Numbered from the stretch's first letter, positions 23,144-34,211 are shown. The stretch is 64,000 nucleotides of DNA from Aquilaria yunnanensis (GCA_039654915.1 CM077596.1:56728501-56792500), one strand, 5' to 3'. Notes: generated by a model not told the origin, from the sequence alone. Translations and numbers: made by a program.

Positions 23144-23339
23144 AGGTCTCATATCTTTTGTAAGATATCCCGGAGCTAATAGAAGAACTCCTTTCTTATA
23201 TTCTCCATGCTCCTATATTCTCACTAAAATTTCTGGTTAAAGAGTGAAGCGGAAGTTCTTAGTTTCTCAACTCTATCAGATAATCTGAGTTGCCACCTCG
23301 GTGGATCATCTCAGGTTTAGATCATCTTCAAGCTTATAA

Positions 23340-23954
23340 TAATTAAGCTTGAAGGCAAATGATGACTTAGGAGTTGCCACTATGTGGATCCTCTCTTCAA
23401 GTCGTCCTCTGCCTTCAATCATAATTGTTGTATAGGAGGGATAAATCTCATCTTGATCATACAAAACCCTCCACATGATATGTGACATACCCAATGACCA
23501 TATTCATGTTCACTCAGTTACAAGCAATAAAGAAAAGTATCAAAGTAAGTGACTCACATGTAAGGAATCTTGATAACCTTAGGTTAAAGGACGACATATA
23601 CTATGATCACTATGAGAATCACTTATGACACTCATATAACAATCCATGTAGAGTTCTCATGGTGGGTCGGTTCAGTACATAAGTTCTCCAACTTGTACCC
23701 ATATGTACACTTCATATCTCATATTAGTCTCTACATATGCTAGTCTTTATATATTATTGCAACCTACTTCATAATAATATTAGATTAGGGATATTTAAGA
23801 ATACTATTATTCTAGGGTTATAATTATGTTTGATTATGTCAAACAGAAATAAAGCAACAAACACAATTACTAGATTACTGCCTTAATAAAATATCATGAT
23901 TCAATGTGCAAAATATAATTATCTCATACTTGGCTTTTGGGCATAACACTAACA
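23340..23954 (-). mobile_element. LTR-like sequence (possible solo LTR), minus
   Basis: Read on minus from 23954 it begins TGTTAGTGTTATGCCCAAAA, a TG start typical of copia LTRs, and it has no ORF. The other end and any target duplication were not found. A 10 bp inverted repeat (CTTCAAGCTT / AAGCTTGAAG, 23326-23335 and 23345-23354) marks the junction with the viral DNA. Confidence 0.3.
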
Positions 23955-24154
23955 CAAAGTACAAAAAAAAAAAAATGAACCACTTTAAGAGTTAATAAAA
24001 GTTATGTTAAGCAAATTATTGGATTTTAAAACTTATTTATATAGATTATACTACACATGTTTTGATTAATAAAAAATACCCAGTATTTTTATTTATAAAA
24101 TTTAACTTTTTGAATTTTCCTATTCAACACACAAAAAATTATTAAAATAGTTGA

Positions 24155-25440
24155 ATGAAGAATCTATATGATTAAAAATTTATTATATTTATAATATACT
24201 TAAAAGGTTATAGGATGGTGCACATATATCCTTACTTAAAAAACTGAATTAGTAGTAGAATATTTAACTAGAATGGTGTAAATTAAAACAAATAAAGAAC
24301 AAACATTTAAAACATTTAGTTTAGAGTAATGTTATGTGTACAAAGAATTCTACAAACTAATGTTGTTTCAAGGTGAAGGATTTTTTTTTTTTTAGGTCAC
24401 CAAGTGTGTCAAATGGTCTACACCTAGCTTGTGCACAATGATGTGAGGACCGATGCTAGGCATGTCAGATATGGACTAGTGAAGGACATCACGGTACTAT
24501 TGCCGCAACAAAGACAATTCATCCACCACCTTGGAAGAAAAGCTGATACTAGTCCGGGCTGTTTATTTGGATTTGATGGGTCAATAGTCGATTCTTTTAG
24601 CTCATTAACAAGGGAGGCCTAGTGAAGGCTTTCCACATCCTTAAGGTCAAAAGGTTCCAACATTAGTGAAGTCAAGTCCTTGGTACATATATATCCACAA
24701 AACTGTTAAAGATGTCTTACTAGGTAGTTCGGGAGGTTCATCTCTTTCAGGGCCACCGAGACAATTATTCCTTCCCCATTTGAGATAGGGAATTTGACTT
24801 CCATTGTTCTCAAATATATGTGGACATCGAATGTGGACTGGCAGTGAGGCCCAAACAATGCATTGTAAGGAGATGAAGACTTGATGCCTTCAAGTCCATT
24901 AAAGCTATTACCATCCTACCATTGACTTTGTCATTGACAACCTCACCAATGGCTATAAGGATGGTGATCATCTCCTTTACCAGGATGAGGCTATTATTGG
25001 CTTTGTATACAGGGCATTCAAATAATTGAATTAAAACAATTGAATTAGGAATCTATATGATTAAAATTTTATTATATTTATAATATATTTAAAAGGTTAT
25101 AAGATGATGCACATATATCTTTACTAAAAAAACTGAATCAGCAGCTGAATATTTAACTAGAATGGTGTAAAATTGAAACAAATAAAAAAACATTTAAAAC
25201 ATTGAGTTTAGGGTAATGTTATATGTACAAAGAATTCTACAAACTGATGCCATTACAATGTAAAGGACAGCTTCTTTTGGGTCACTAGGCGTGCCGAAGG
25301 GTCTATACTTAGCTTCATCACGGAAAAGCTCCTTAGTGGTTATAGGGAAGGTGATCATCCCCTTCACTAGGATGGGGCGATTTTTAACTCTGTATACAGG
25401 GCTGGAGCATGGCCTCAATAGGGCTCAAAGATCAGGGTCT
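24155..25440. repeat. Tandem duplication inside decayed retroelement DNA
   Basis: About 24160-24430 and 25040-25320 align almost base for base (AATCTATATGATTAAAA, GAATATTTAACTAGAATGG, GTACAAAGAATTCTACAAAC), offset by about 880 bp. The later parts (around 24955-25020 and 25335-25400) share GGTGATCATC and TTTGTATACAGGGC-like text, with a deletion in the right copy. Confidence 0.7.
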
Positions 25441-25867
25441 ATGTAGTCCAATGAATGCTTATAGATCACGTCGAGCTGGGCCCCGGTGCCTAGTAGTATA
25501 CTCTTAACCAGGTGGCCAACAACTAACACTTGGAAGACTATTGGATTCCTATGGGGTCAGTGAAATATAGGCTAGCGGTGGTTTGAAAACAAGATGGGTG
25601 TTCATGAGTTATATGGAATCTTAATCACCTAATGGACATAGAGTAAATTCTCATCGTATGATGGCTGGTTGATTAGCATGTGTATGGTTGGGTGACCATC
25701 TTCATCCTATCTCCTCAACTGCGTTAGGGCATTGTTTTCAACAGGCCGACCAGAATTGGGTGCTTGGGGCTCTTTTGATGTTCATCTCATAAACTGTGGT
25801 AACCTTTGATGCTTGATCAGCTCCTTAATTACATTTCTTAGCATAATGCAGTGGTCATGTGGTCTTG

Positions 25868-25952
<85 letters not shown>

Positions 25953-27000
25953 CTATACTATACTATAAATCATTTATTGGTATCTAAGGGCTTGGGTTAA
26001 TTTTGACCTGATTTTGGCAAATTGCTTATCTTTCCTCATGATGAGAAGCATGAATTAATCTATAGTGAAGGATTTTGTGCCTAAATTTAGGTTTTATTGC
26101 TATGACGTGTGATAAAAGTGGGAGAGGCTAGGGTAATTGATCTGCCGCCAAGGTTCTCATGTTTTCTTTTTCATTGGCATATGTTCACTGTAGCTCATGT
26201 GCCGCAACTTCAGAAGGTGGTCGTCGCCTCATCTGCTTGGTCCCCTTAAGGTGTTGGTGGTTGTAGACTGCAGCCTCAAAAGGTGACTATTAGCCTATTA
26301 GCTCAGTCCCATCGGGGCATATGTGGCCCATGAGCTTGGGTTCGGAAGAAAAATATGGCTCTTAGAGCTCGAAGGGCATCATTAGGACATATAGGTTTTG
26401 TGGGCATTTCATTACTTATGATTATGTCGTGGAGCTTTTGTTGTCAATCAACGGAAATAGTCAGAAGAACTTTACTTGTCTTTTGGATCAAAGAAGTTGT
26501 CAATGAAGCTAAGCCTCTTCAAGCCAGGCATGTGGGATGTGTTCTTCCCTAAAGGGGCTTGACCTCTGACCGGGTAGACGCTTTCTAAGATGGGAAGAGA
26601 ACAATGTAATTAGGAAGCATGGGTTAAAGCCTCCCACTGTGCATGAAGTTGTTGGAACATTTCTAAGGTCACTACTGCTGGTGGAGGTAAAGTCATGGGT
26701 GACAGGTAGGGGTTAGTGTCTGACGCAACTAGTAGAGAAAAGTTCATTGTGTTGCTCTTAGATAGACCTTTCCTTTGAATTTTCCATCGCTTTCCACAAA
26801 CGGTGCCAATATTAAATCCTTGTTTGTGGGAATCTGTCTATAGGTGGGGCAGATGTTTGGTCCGTGACTTGGTAGCTTAGATAGTTCTCGGCTTTGTGAA
26901 GGTAAAGAGAAAGAAAGATCTACAGTAATATATGGTGTCATCCCCTCTTCAATGAGGATCAAAGGGGGTAATTATAACCCTCTTAGGGTGTATGACTTCC
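24430..27000 (-). pseudogene. Decayed Ty3/gypsy element, Tat-like, gag-protease region
   Basis: On minus, fragments resemble the Tat-lineage protease region. VLLGTGAQLDVIYKHSLD (about 25490-25440) stands in for the D-S/T-G active site with Asp changed to Gly; PVYRVKNRPILVKGMITFPI (about 25400-25340) matches the following strand; SSPYNALFGPHCQST (about 24890-24840) matches the YN-LGRP motif. The call is based on order and spacing of weak motifs with many stops between. Near 26787-26810 minus reads TTGGCACCGTTTGTGG, like the primer-binding-site junction of this lineage (TTGGCGCCGTTTGTGG), which would place a 5' LTR to the right. Confidence 0.5.
25869..25946. repeat. (TA)n microsatellite
   Basis: An almost perfect TA dinucleotide tract of roughly 75-80 bp, with one TG near its right end, lies inside the decayed gypsy region. 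The length is likely polymorphic. Confidence 0.95.
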
Positions 27001-28097
27001 CCTAAGTTAAGGAGAGCGTGCCACTTGCTAAGTTATTGGCTTCTTGTTCCTGCCCCCTCCTTATGTTCTCGAGAACAGGTTGGTAGAAGTAGGAAAAGGA
27101 CCTTAGGTTACCCTCATCCTTGGTAGCTTGATCTAAGCTTTGTGCTATGTCTCATCATTTTCGACCTCCCATTCCCCACCTAAAAAAGGCCCATGGCTAT
27201 CTCGAAGACAACCTTGCTTCATTCCTCAACCCAAGTCCCTGAAACAAACAAACCGAATATATATCCTTGACCAAGCCCCCTAGATTTTTTATTTTCCAGT
27301 ATTATTATATTCCACAACTCATGATTCAGAATTTCATATTGCCAGTGTACTTGGGTAGCTAAAGAATTTTTTGAATCTTTTCACTCCTCGTCCATTAATG
27401 CTGACGTCAGTGAGTTAGCTAAGCAATGCTATATGGAAGAAGTGGCGTTTGCTCTAGACGGAGCCATGCTTAGACAACGTCAATTCATGCCATATCCACC
27501 CTGTTTGTGTTCCCTAACTCTATTCTCTGCAACCAATTCAGATCCTTGCTTGCTTATCTTTATTTAAAAACTGATTGATTAGGATACTTGGTCGCATAAC
27601 TTCCTCTACAACTTGATTGAATAGGATCCTTGTGACTTAGGTTTGGAATGGATTGAGCTTCCCTTTCTCCACACATAAAGATGAGATTAAAGCTAATCAT
27701 AAAAGGATCTGTCAAGTACAGATTAGAAAGAATGAAAAAATCTATTGCTAGTAGGGGTTTGTACCAGTGATGCTTTGAGGAGATGTTGGGAGCCAGGGGA
27801 TGGTGGCCTCAGAAGGACAAAGGTGTGGCTGATGTGAAGATGGTGGTTAGATTGAAAATTTTTAAGGTTTTCTTAAGCAAAGTCAAACTTTTTAGGGGCT
27901 GAAACTAATTTTTCATAATTTTTCTATTCAACTTAATATTTGACGTTAACGAAAAGGCATACTTGAAACACTTTAATGAGGTTGGAAATTTTCTATACAA
28001 CAATCAAAGGTTAGGGTAAAAAAGCAGCATAATTATAAAAAATTAGGGGCCATGAATGTAATTAATCTCTAAATAAGGATAAGATACACCGACAACA
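27001..28097. other. Unclassified intergenic DNA
   Basis: No gene is seen. Part is probably the LTR of the decayed gypsy element. About 27860-28075 looks like a single MULE-type end (TTAGGGGCCATGAATGTAAT) without a partner. Confidence 0.35.
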
Positions 28098-29661
28098 GGG
28101 CAAAATGCATTTGTCATCTATAACATTTTCATATTGTCTTAAATAGGTTCCTAACATTTATTTTGTTTTCTTAAAACATCTAATGTGCTAGATGGTGTCC
28201 CAAGCAATCATTATCTTTCATCATTTACACAATTAAATCTAAAAAATCTTGGTAAAAAATACCAACTTTGGTCCCTATGTTCTTCATCCCACTCAAAACA
28301 CCCTTAATCTAGTAAATTTGACGCTTTAATTACCATCTCTCACTCTCTCCCTCCCTTACCATCCCCTACCGCCCTCCAGCCTCGCGCTTCTTCTTTAGCC
28401 CAACAATTGCTACTCACCAATATCGCCCGACCTTCCCCATCCTGAGCCATTTCCAAACCCATCCTCAGATCTCACTTTGATCGCCCCACCCAAATTTCTT
28501 GCCTTCTTTCAATTGCCACAAATTAAGATATGGTCAACACAATAATTTCAACAGCAAAAGATAGTTTCTTCAAGTCTGATCAGGCAAGCAGAATAGTGCA
28601 GAGACATAAGGAATAGATCCATGCATGAATCTAATCACTGATAATTCAGAGAGAAACGATACCAGATTGTTGTGATCAATCTTCGTGGTGGCTTCGGTGA
28701 CGGAGAGCCTGGGCTTCTTTGGTTTCACCAACTCCTCTTCCTCTGGCTTCTCATTTGCTTTTGACACCTCAACATCGGTATCTTCATCCTCATTGTCATC
28801 ATTGTTAGATTTGAGCTTGGGCTTTGTTGCAGCCTTAGCATTGGCGGCAGCGGCTCGCTGCTGAGCTTTTATGCTGCTTTCAAGGCTATGAAAAAAAAAC
28901 AATATTAAGGGTTCTGTTGGGGCGGAGGGTGGAGTTCTTGTCCAGCTCGTTAGATCTGAACATTTTGATTTTTCTTTTTTGTTTTTCACTCTATAGAGTA
29001 TTTTGGGTCTTAGAATGTTGATGTGAAGCATTTCTCAATTAATGTCCAGTCGGCTCCTGGGTTCATGCTCGATGAATCTACCTCTTCTGTTTATGTGCTT
29101 AAAATTTTAAATATCATTCTTAAGTGTTTGTTTTGGCAATTTGAAATGAAAATGAAGTGAGAACCAGGAAAATCAAAGATTTGTTCTTCTTTCTCACAGA
29201 CATCTTCTCTTGAAAACCAATATGGTTCACAGATTATTGTTGCCGCTGATGGATTTCTCCATTTTTCTTATCCATTATAATTGATTAAATGGTAAACGTG
29301 CGACCGAAATTGATCAAGAAAGTGGGAGAGTGGCAAGTTGGGATTGGAAGCAGCAGTGGGGATGTCGCCACCAACGGCCCGGTGACGATTTTGATGCTGG
29401 TTTTTTGGAGCTTCCTCGACAAGTGAAGTAGAGAAGGAAGTAAGAAGGAGAGGTCAGTCGTGTGAAAAAGTATCGGGTGACTGGGTGACCAAAATTGTTT
29501 TTTTTTCACTAAGATTCCGTTAAATTTAACTATGAAAGTGGCGGAAGGATGACAATTGGGATATGATCTGACGTTAGGGACTTTAAGCGAACAAAAATAA
29601 AGGCTAGGTATCTGTTTAAGACAATGCTAAAATGTTAGAGACAACAAATGCATTTTACGCA
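28098..29661. mobile_element. Pack-MULE carrying a host gene exon
   Basis: The left end GGGCAAAATGCATTTGTCAT and right end (reverse complement GCGTAAAATGCATTTGTTGT) form inverted repeats traceable for about 110 bp (both contain TAACATTTT and TTGTCTTAAA). The flanks ACCGACAACA and ACCGAACAAT are a near match, plausibly a decayed 9-10 bp target duplication. The interior holds a recognisable exon of a cellular gene on minus (28663-28885) and GC-rich unrecognised DNA. Confidence 0.75.
28663..28885 (-). pseudogene. Captured exon of a plant TMEM214-like (DUF2359) gene
   Basis: On minus the piece begins right after a T-rich acceptor (TTTTTTTTCATAG) and ends at a donor (CTG followed by GTATCG), so a complete exon with parts of its introns was captured. 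It encodes LESSIKAQQRAAAANAKAAT, an acidic DNDEDEDTDVEV linker, then KPKKPRLSVTEATTKIDHNN. The KPK-SV-EAA-KID pattern is one I associate with plant DUF2359/TMEM214-like ER membrane proteins (At1g70770 group). That identification is from memory of the family. No start codon or membrane domain is included, so it is not a functional gene. Confidence 0.55.
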
Positions 29662-29721
29662 CCGAACAATATTTCTTTAGGCCAAGCGCTAAATTCACAG
29701 CTTCTGCCAGCGGGAATGCTA

Positions 29722-29940
29722 ATGGAAGATTCCGAGAATCCGGTGCGCAATAAGCGACGTTGTGGTGAAGCCGTCGTCGACCAGATCAATTCCTAGCCGG
29801 ATTCCGTTCTTGGCATATTCTGTCATTTCTGCCGACCAAAGACGCTGTCAAGACAATAGCTGATACTTTCTTGTATGTTGAGCACTTCTCCAGGGCACGT
29901 GCTTCAGGCGCAACTGATAGCGAAGTTCGTGGCGGAAAAA
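29722..29940 (+). pseudogene. F-box (FBD/LRR type) N-terminal remnant
   Basis: An ATG at 29722 opens MEDSENPVRNKRRCGEAVVD, the usual short basic lead of plant FBD-type F-box proteins. It is followed by QINS, an in-frame TAG, PDSVL and, after a one-base shift, HILSFLPTKDAVKT, which matches the F-box core (LPD-VL-HILSFLPTKDAV-T). SKP1 binding would be lost through the stop and frameshift. Downstream codons (IADTFLYVEH) are shared with duplicated copy B at 40888, where the F-box start itself is missing. Confidence 0.55.
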
Positions 29941-31311
29941 TTCGATGCAATTTGTACATCTATTTTCAAAGTCAATCAGAAAAGTGGTTTCTTTTGAAGA
30001 AAATTCAAGGTTTGGGCTTCCTCCCCAAGATGTAGATAGATTCTTCCTTGCTGGTTTACTTCAGTGTTCCATTCATCAATCATTTAGTTGGATATTTAAA
30101 TCTGGAATCTGGATTGGCAGGCTCGTAATGCCAATTATTTGCTTATTTTCTTTGGTTTATAGTATTTGTTATTGAGGGTTCTGTCAATCTTACTATTATG
30201 TATGGATATAGCATCAAACTGATGGGGAAGTGTGTTTGGCGTCGTTTTACTTGCAAGAATTTGTAGGTGGTCTATTATACACAAACAGATGCAAACATGC
30301 ATAAAACTACGTCTATTGCCTTATATCTTATCCTCGTCTTTCATGTAACCCACCAATGATAAGCTTATTGTCCTCATTAACTGAGCAATAAGTAGAAGAT
30401 TTTCAGCCTGGTCAACATGTGCAACGTGTCAGGAACTTGTTGCTTAGGTTTTGGTTGGAAAGTTGCAGTCATAGATAGACATATCCTGTGTATTACCAGT
30501 TTTAATGTTCATGTGTTAACTATTCTGTTAATGTTCTTGTTATTCAGAAGGGACATCCATACTAATATAGGCTTCTAAAGAAAATGTAGTATATTTACTT
30601 ATGTTTTTATATGCTGTATTGCTTGAAATTTTATTTGTCATGGACAATCTGATATATGACAACCGACATTCATCATGTTATATGGATTCTGTAAGATGCT
30701 CAGGAAAGCATTATGTAGCCATACCATATGAAATGTTTGTTAGACATGCGCTGTACCCTTTTGGCTGTTGTGGTCTTTCTTTCTTCAAATGATTGGAACC
30801 TGACATTACACTTTTTCTTTTCCCTATCAGATATGCCTATCTCTGGATACTCATGTTACTGAGCAGAGATTTTTGGTTCAACTGATTTGCAGCCACTTCT
30901 TGAATCTCCTGGAGAGGTAATGATAAGTGCTTTCTTTTCCTTCGCTTGCTCTCCATCGCTGTAGCTCATGTATGAACCCCAACAGGAGATATAAGGTATA
31001 AGTCAAACTTTTTTGCATGGTGATCAAATTCATTTAGTATCTGTTTCTTTAAATATTGAGTGGAAATCCTGATTAGAGTATCTTTGTTTATTAATTGATT
31101 AGGAGCTATAGGTTGTTCAAGAATCAGTTATAGCAGCCTTTTTGCATACAATGCTTTAGTTTGTGCTGATGTGATTTGTGTTATGACCATTGGCTACAGT
31201 TTTTGTCAACTTAGAAAGCTTCTTCCAGTATCAGTTTCTTATGACTCAATTTTCATGTAATTTTGCATAATACCTCAGGTTACAGTGTTATAGCTAGAGG
31301 CTTGATAAACA

Positions 31312-31333
31312 AACACACACACACACACACACA
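31312..31333. repeat. (AC)n microsatellite
   Basis: About 11 AC units followed by ATATATAT. The equivalent position in copy B (48380-48398) carries (TG)n instead. Confidence 0.9.
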
Positions 31334-31340
31334 TATATAT

Positions 31341-31880
31341 ACCTGCCGTTTTTGTGAGTTCCCTAAATCAACAGAACATGCTCTCCTAAGTTGTGATGGA
31401 TCAGAGCAGGATGGTCTGGGATTCTGGATTATCAGATAGATAAGACCAAGATCTCTTCCTTTGATGATTGGTTGTATGAATCACTTATTCATTTGGAGGA
31501 AGGAGAATAAGGGCAGATGCTGGGGTTGAAAAATGCATTTCCTTGTTGGTTTGTGTGGTTAGCAAGGAATGAAGCAGTGTTTCAGAAGAAAGCTTTAAAT
31601 CCTACAAGAGTTATCATCAGAACTAAAGGTGCAGCAGAAGAATTTTCATCTTCTGTGAAAGCTGAAACTAACAGCCGACACAGTCAACAAACACATGTTC
31701 AGAAATGGAGTAAGCCAGACAGAGGGAGATCGAAAATAAACACTGATGGAGCTTTTGATGTGGTAACTGGAGCCGTTGGAAGTGGACTGGAGTGGTTCTG
31801 AGAGACGAAGACGGCAGCTTGTTTTTCTGAGTTTGCAACAAAGCTTTATCAACAAGCAGATCGGTCATTGTGATCCCAGT
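31341..31880 (+). pseudogene. LINE-type zf-RVT and RNase H remnant (copy A)
   Basis: Plus-strand fragments read CRFCEFPKSTEHALLSCDGS (about 31345-31405), the zinc-binding tail (zf-RVT) of plant LINE-like reverse transcriptases. After stops they continue CWFVWLARNEAVFQKK and KWSKPDRGRSKINTDGAFDV (about 31540-31760), the first strand of an RVT_3 type RNase H with its catalytic D in NTDGA. It breaks off at a frameshift near 31800. The source could be a LINE or a retro-derived host gene. A more complete copy is at 48413-48960. Confidence 0.55.
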
Positions 31881-31989
31881 ATCATCTAATCGCACTTATA
31901 ACATTATTGTTTGGCAAGTATTTGCATGTATAAATAATACAATATTATTTGTCACAAAGATTTTTATAATTAAGTTGTGATCATAAGAA

Positions 31990-33177
31990 TTACACATCAA
32001 TCTCATCATCATATGGGGGCATAATCCACAGGCCCCAGTTGAGACATTGTTCTGAAACCTCGTTGCTGAAGAGTTCATCGGAACAGACTTTTCTCTCACT
32101 ATCTCCGTCTGTGCACCAGAGACCTTCGAAATCTAGCACGTAAATCCTCCCAGCCAGTTCCGCCATATGCCCTGTTGCTGCCACTGAGATGGGCGAAGAA
32201 TTGTCACAAAGAAACAAAACACGGTCAGCCAACCTGTCCTGTTCCACCCAATCAACCTGACATGGATCGAACTTGAAAATCCTCGTGCCTCCGTTTGTCT
32301 CACGGGATCGGCAGACCAGCCGAAGTTCTCCACCAGATTCCAGCAAGCAGTCACCGTAACGTACGACAAGAGGATCAAACATCCCCCATGCATCTATCAG
32401 CAAGTTCCAGGAGTTGTCGGTGGGACAGAAAGCCCCCAAGCTTCCATCCTCGAATAAACAGTACAACATCTGATGCTGTTCCACATAGACAATGCTTCTC
32501 AGCCAGACTTCTTTCTCTTGTCGGAATTTGCACGCGAGCACATTCTTCTTCCATTTACGATCGCCTGGGTGGCATGTCCGGATCACTAGATCTTTGCTGA
32601 TGCGAGGTTCGTAGTTCACCCCAAAGACGACGCATTCGGGAGAGTCAGGACTGCAGGAGAAAGTGGCGAAGTTAAAACGATTAAGGTAACCGGTTTTCAT
32701 GGGCGGCAGGTCGAGTATCTTCATCCTCTTCCCACGAGCGAAAGGGCTCCAGAGGAAGTAATAGCGATCATGGCTGAACCTTGTCACATTCTCCATCAGT
32801 AACCAGCCGAGCTTTGATGCCACAGGATGTCGCTCGTAGCAGGCAGGTAATTTCTTCCCACGAGCGCAGGCCTTAATCATGCAGGGCTTGTAGTTGCTCA
32901 GGCAACGTGACTGGTAGAGCTTGCTCAGGTCTCGGCTCAGAAGCCATGGCGTCTCAGGCTCAGGCGGGTGCAGGAGAGTGCTGGATTGGAGGTACCAGTC
33001 CTTGCAAACGGCGGTGAGGCTATGAGCATCGAAGATATCCAAATACTGCTTGGCGATGAGTTGAAGAACATCGGCCGGAAGGTTTGGCCATTGTGAACCA
33101 GATTTGGACGCTTTTCTGGCGGTCTTCTTTACTGCGCTACTGCTACCACTGCCGCTGGATCTGCCCTTGGCAACCAT
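31990..33177 (-). CDS. F-box/DUF295 (KIB-type) protein, intact, 395 aa
   Basis: A single uninterrupted exon. I chose the ATG at 33177 (MVAKGRSSGSG) over an earlier in-frame ATG at 33249 because the paralogue at 51062 starts at the same MVAKG. Residues 1-25 are basic and Ser-rich. The F-box is at about 26-65 (WPNLPADVLQLIAKQYLDI ... TAVCKDW), which should bind SKP1 in an SCF ubiquitin ligase. DUF295 beta-propeller repeats follow to the end, with typical words PFARGKRMKILDLPP, SPECVVFG, LYCLFEDGSLGAF, FKFDP and RIYVLDF. Substrate is unknown; plant DUF295 F-box genes form large fast-evolving families. The gene is clearly more GC-rich than its surroundings. TAA stop at 31990-31992. Confidence 0.92.
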   Translation of the reverse strand: MVAKGRSSGSGSSSAVKKTARKASKSGSQWPNLPADVLQLIAKQYLDIFDAHSLTAVCKDWYLQSSTLLHPPEPETPWLLSRDLSKLYQSRCLSNYKPCMIKACARGKKLPACYERHPVASKLGWLLMENVTRFSHDRYYFLWSPFARGKRMKILDLPPMKTGYLNRFNFATFSCSPDSPECVVFGVNYEPRISKDLVIRTCHPGDRKWKKNVLACKFRQEKEVWLRSIVYVEQHQMLYCLFEDGSLGAFCPTDNSWNLLIDAWGMFDPLVVRYGDCLLESGGELRLVCRSRETNGGTRIFKFDPCQVDWVEQDRLADRVLFLCDNSSPISVAATGHMAELAGRIYVLDFEGLWCTDGDSERKVCSDELFSNEVSEQCLNWGLWIMPPYDDEIDV

Positions 33178-33497
33178 CCTTGAATAATATTCTAAGATTA
33201 ATAATCTGATGCTGGAATCGTCTGGTACATATATTGCATATATATTCATGTTGCTTGCGCACCAAGATATGATACACTGCTAGGATTAGGATTTCCAAAT
33301 TGTCTCCGACTTCCTTGGGTTCCTCGGACTTGGAATCCCAAACCTCGTAGATGTTACAATTATTTTTGTTAGCTAATACTAAAAGAAAAATGTTTTCTGC
33401 TTTAACAAAAAAATGCCCGGTTGGTTGTAAGACTTCCTTGCTTTGAGACACCGGACCTTCTTCTAGTTTATCTTTTTTTTTTTTTTTCTTAAATCCT
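33178..33497. promoter_or_regulatory. Upstream flank of the F-box gene
   Basis: This is the 5' flank of the minus-strand gene. It is shared with copy B and with the orphan copy at 7333, from CACCAAGATATGATA through TTACAATTA to about 33395, so the core promoter was duplicated with the gene. A T-rich run follows at 33470-33490. No confident TATA box could be assigned. Confidence 0.45.
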
Positions 33498-34211
33498 GCT
33501 TCTGGGGCGTATTATCATAGGGACGGGGTGGCAGCCGCCGCTAGAATTTTGGAAAAAATTATGGGGTATGTAATATATGTGATATAATTGTAGGAAAACT
33601 AAAGTTAGGTACCTATATGTAAGCTTTAAAATTAATGAAGGACTTTTATATGTTTTAACTTTTTTTTAATGATTTTAACGAATCCGGTGCGTTTCGTTTC
33701 TTTTCCCTTTTAGTTTCACCGAGCTTCGCCCCTTGTTTGCGATTGTCTAAGGGTCTGTAACCTGTGGCTGTGGATGCGGTGTGCAACGCCAACGCGATTC
33801 ACTCTCTTCGTTTTTAACAGCAGCCGCCAACCGGCCCCCTCCCCCCCAAATCCAATTTGCTGTCTGCACTGCCTGTGACCATCTTTGGTCTCTTAGCTCT
33901 TCGGACTTCGGCTGATCTGATTTTCTAGGTAAGAGCTTGTCTTGACGTCTCCACTCTCCACTATTATTGTTGATTTCATTTAATTGACTTGGTTTCTTGA
34001 AGAGTGAAGAGAATACTTGATTATTGTTGGGTTAGAGCTTCTGAGTATCTATTATATATGGGAAATGAAAAAGTGTTGATTGTTGATTTGTTATTGCCGG
34101 GTTAGAGTTAGAGCTTCTTGTTGTTGATTATTGATTTGTTGTTGTTGATTGTTAGAGAAATGACAAATTTGCCGCCGCCGCAGCTAGTCCAGAATCCTGG
34201 TTACGCCCCTG
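33498..34211. mobile_element. hAT-like non-autonomous element (probable)
   Basis: The left end CTGGGGCGTA and right end (reverse complement CAGGGGCGTAACCAGGATTC) form a short inverted repeat of the CAGGGGCG type seen in plant hAT elements. The interior has GC-rich DNA with C-runs (about 33840) and a donor-like CTAG-GTAAGAG at about 33926, resembling a non-coding first exon. No transposase frame is visible. No clean 8 bp target duplication was found. Confidence 0.45.

Larger units (their letters stand above)
19059..23335 (+). mobile_element. Endogenous pararetrovirus (Caulimoviridae), rearranged
   Basis: Features in order are a movement-protein-like fragment on minus, then on plus a capsid C-terminal basic tail with zinc knuckle, aspartic protease, RT, RNase H, an intact ORF of unknown function, and a promoter-like intergenic region. 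There is no integrase and no LTR, as expected for Caulimoviridae, which integrate by accident. The gene order with an extra ORF behind the polymerase recalls florendoviruses, but I cannot confirm the genus. Stops and frameshifts disable the polyprotein. The right boundary is approximate. Confidence 0.85.
29862..33395. repeat. Duplicated F-box locus, copy A
   Basis: This block matches copy B (40885-51290, once the gypsy insertion at 41648-47685 is removed) from AGCTGATACTTTCTTGTATG through the F-box gene to its 5' flank. About 29862-30600 pairs with 40890-41640, 30606-31960 with 47690-49730, and 31990-33395 with 49884-51290. Copy A lacks two segments of a few hundred bases present in B near 48900-49650. 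Confidence 0.88.

Noticed and set aside
32295..32600. 101-codon plus-strand frame opposite the F-box gene
   Set aside because: It is a shadow of a GC-rich coding exon; the same happens at 50388-50696.
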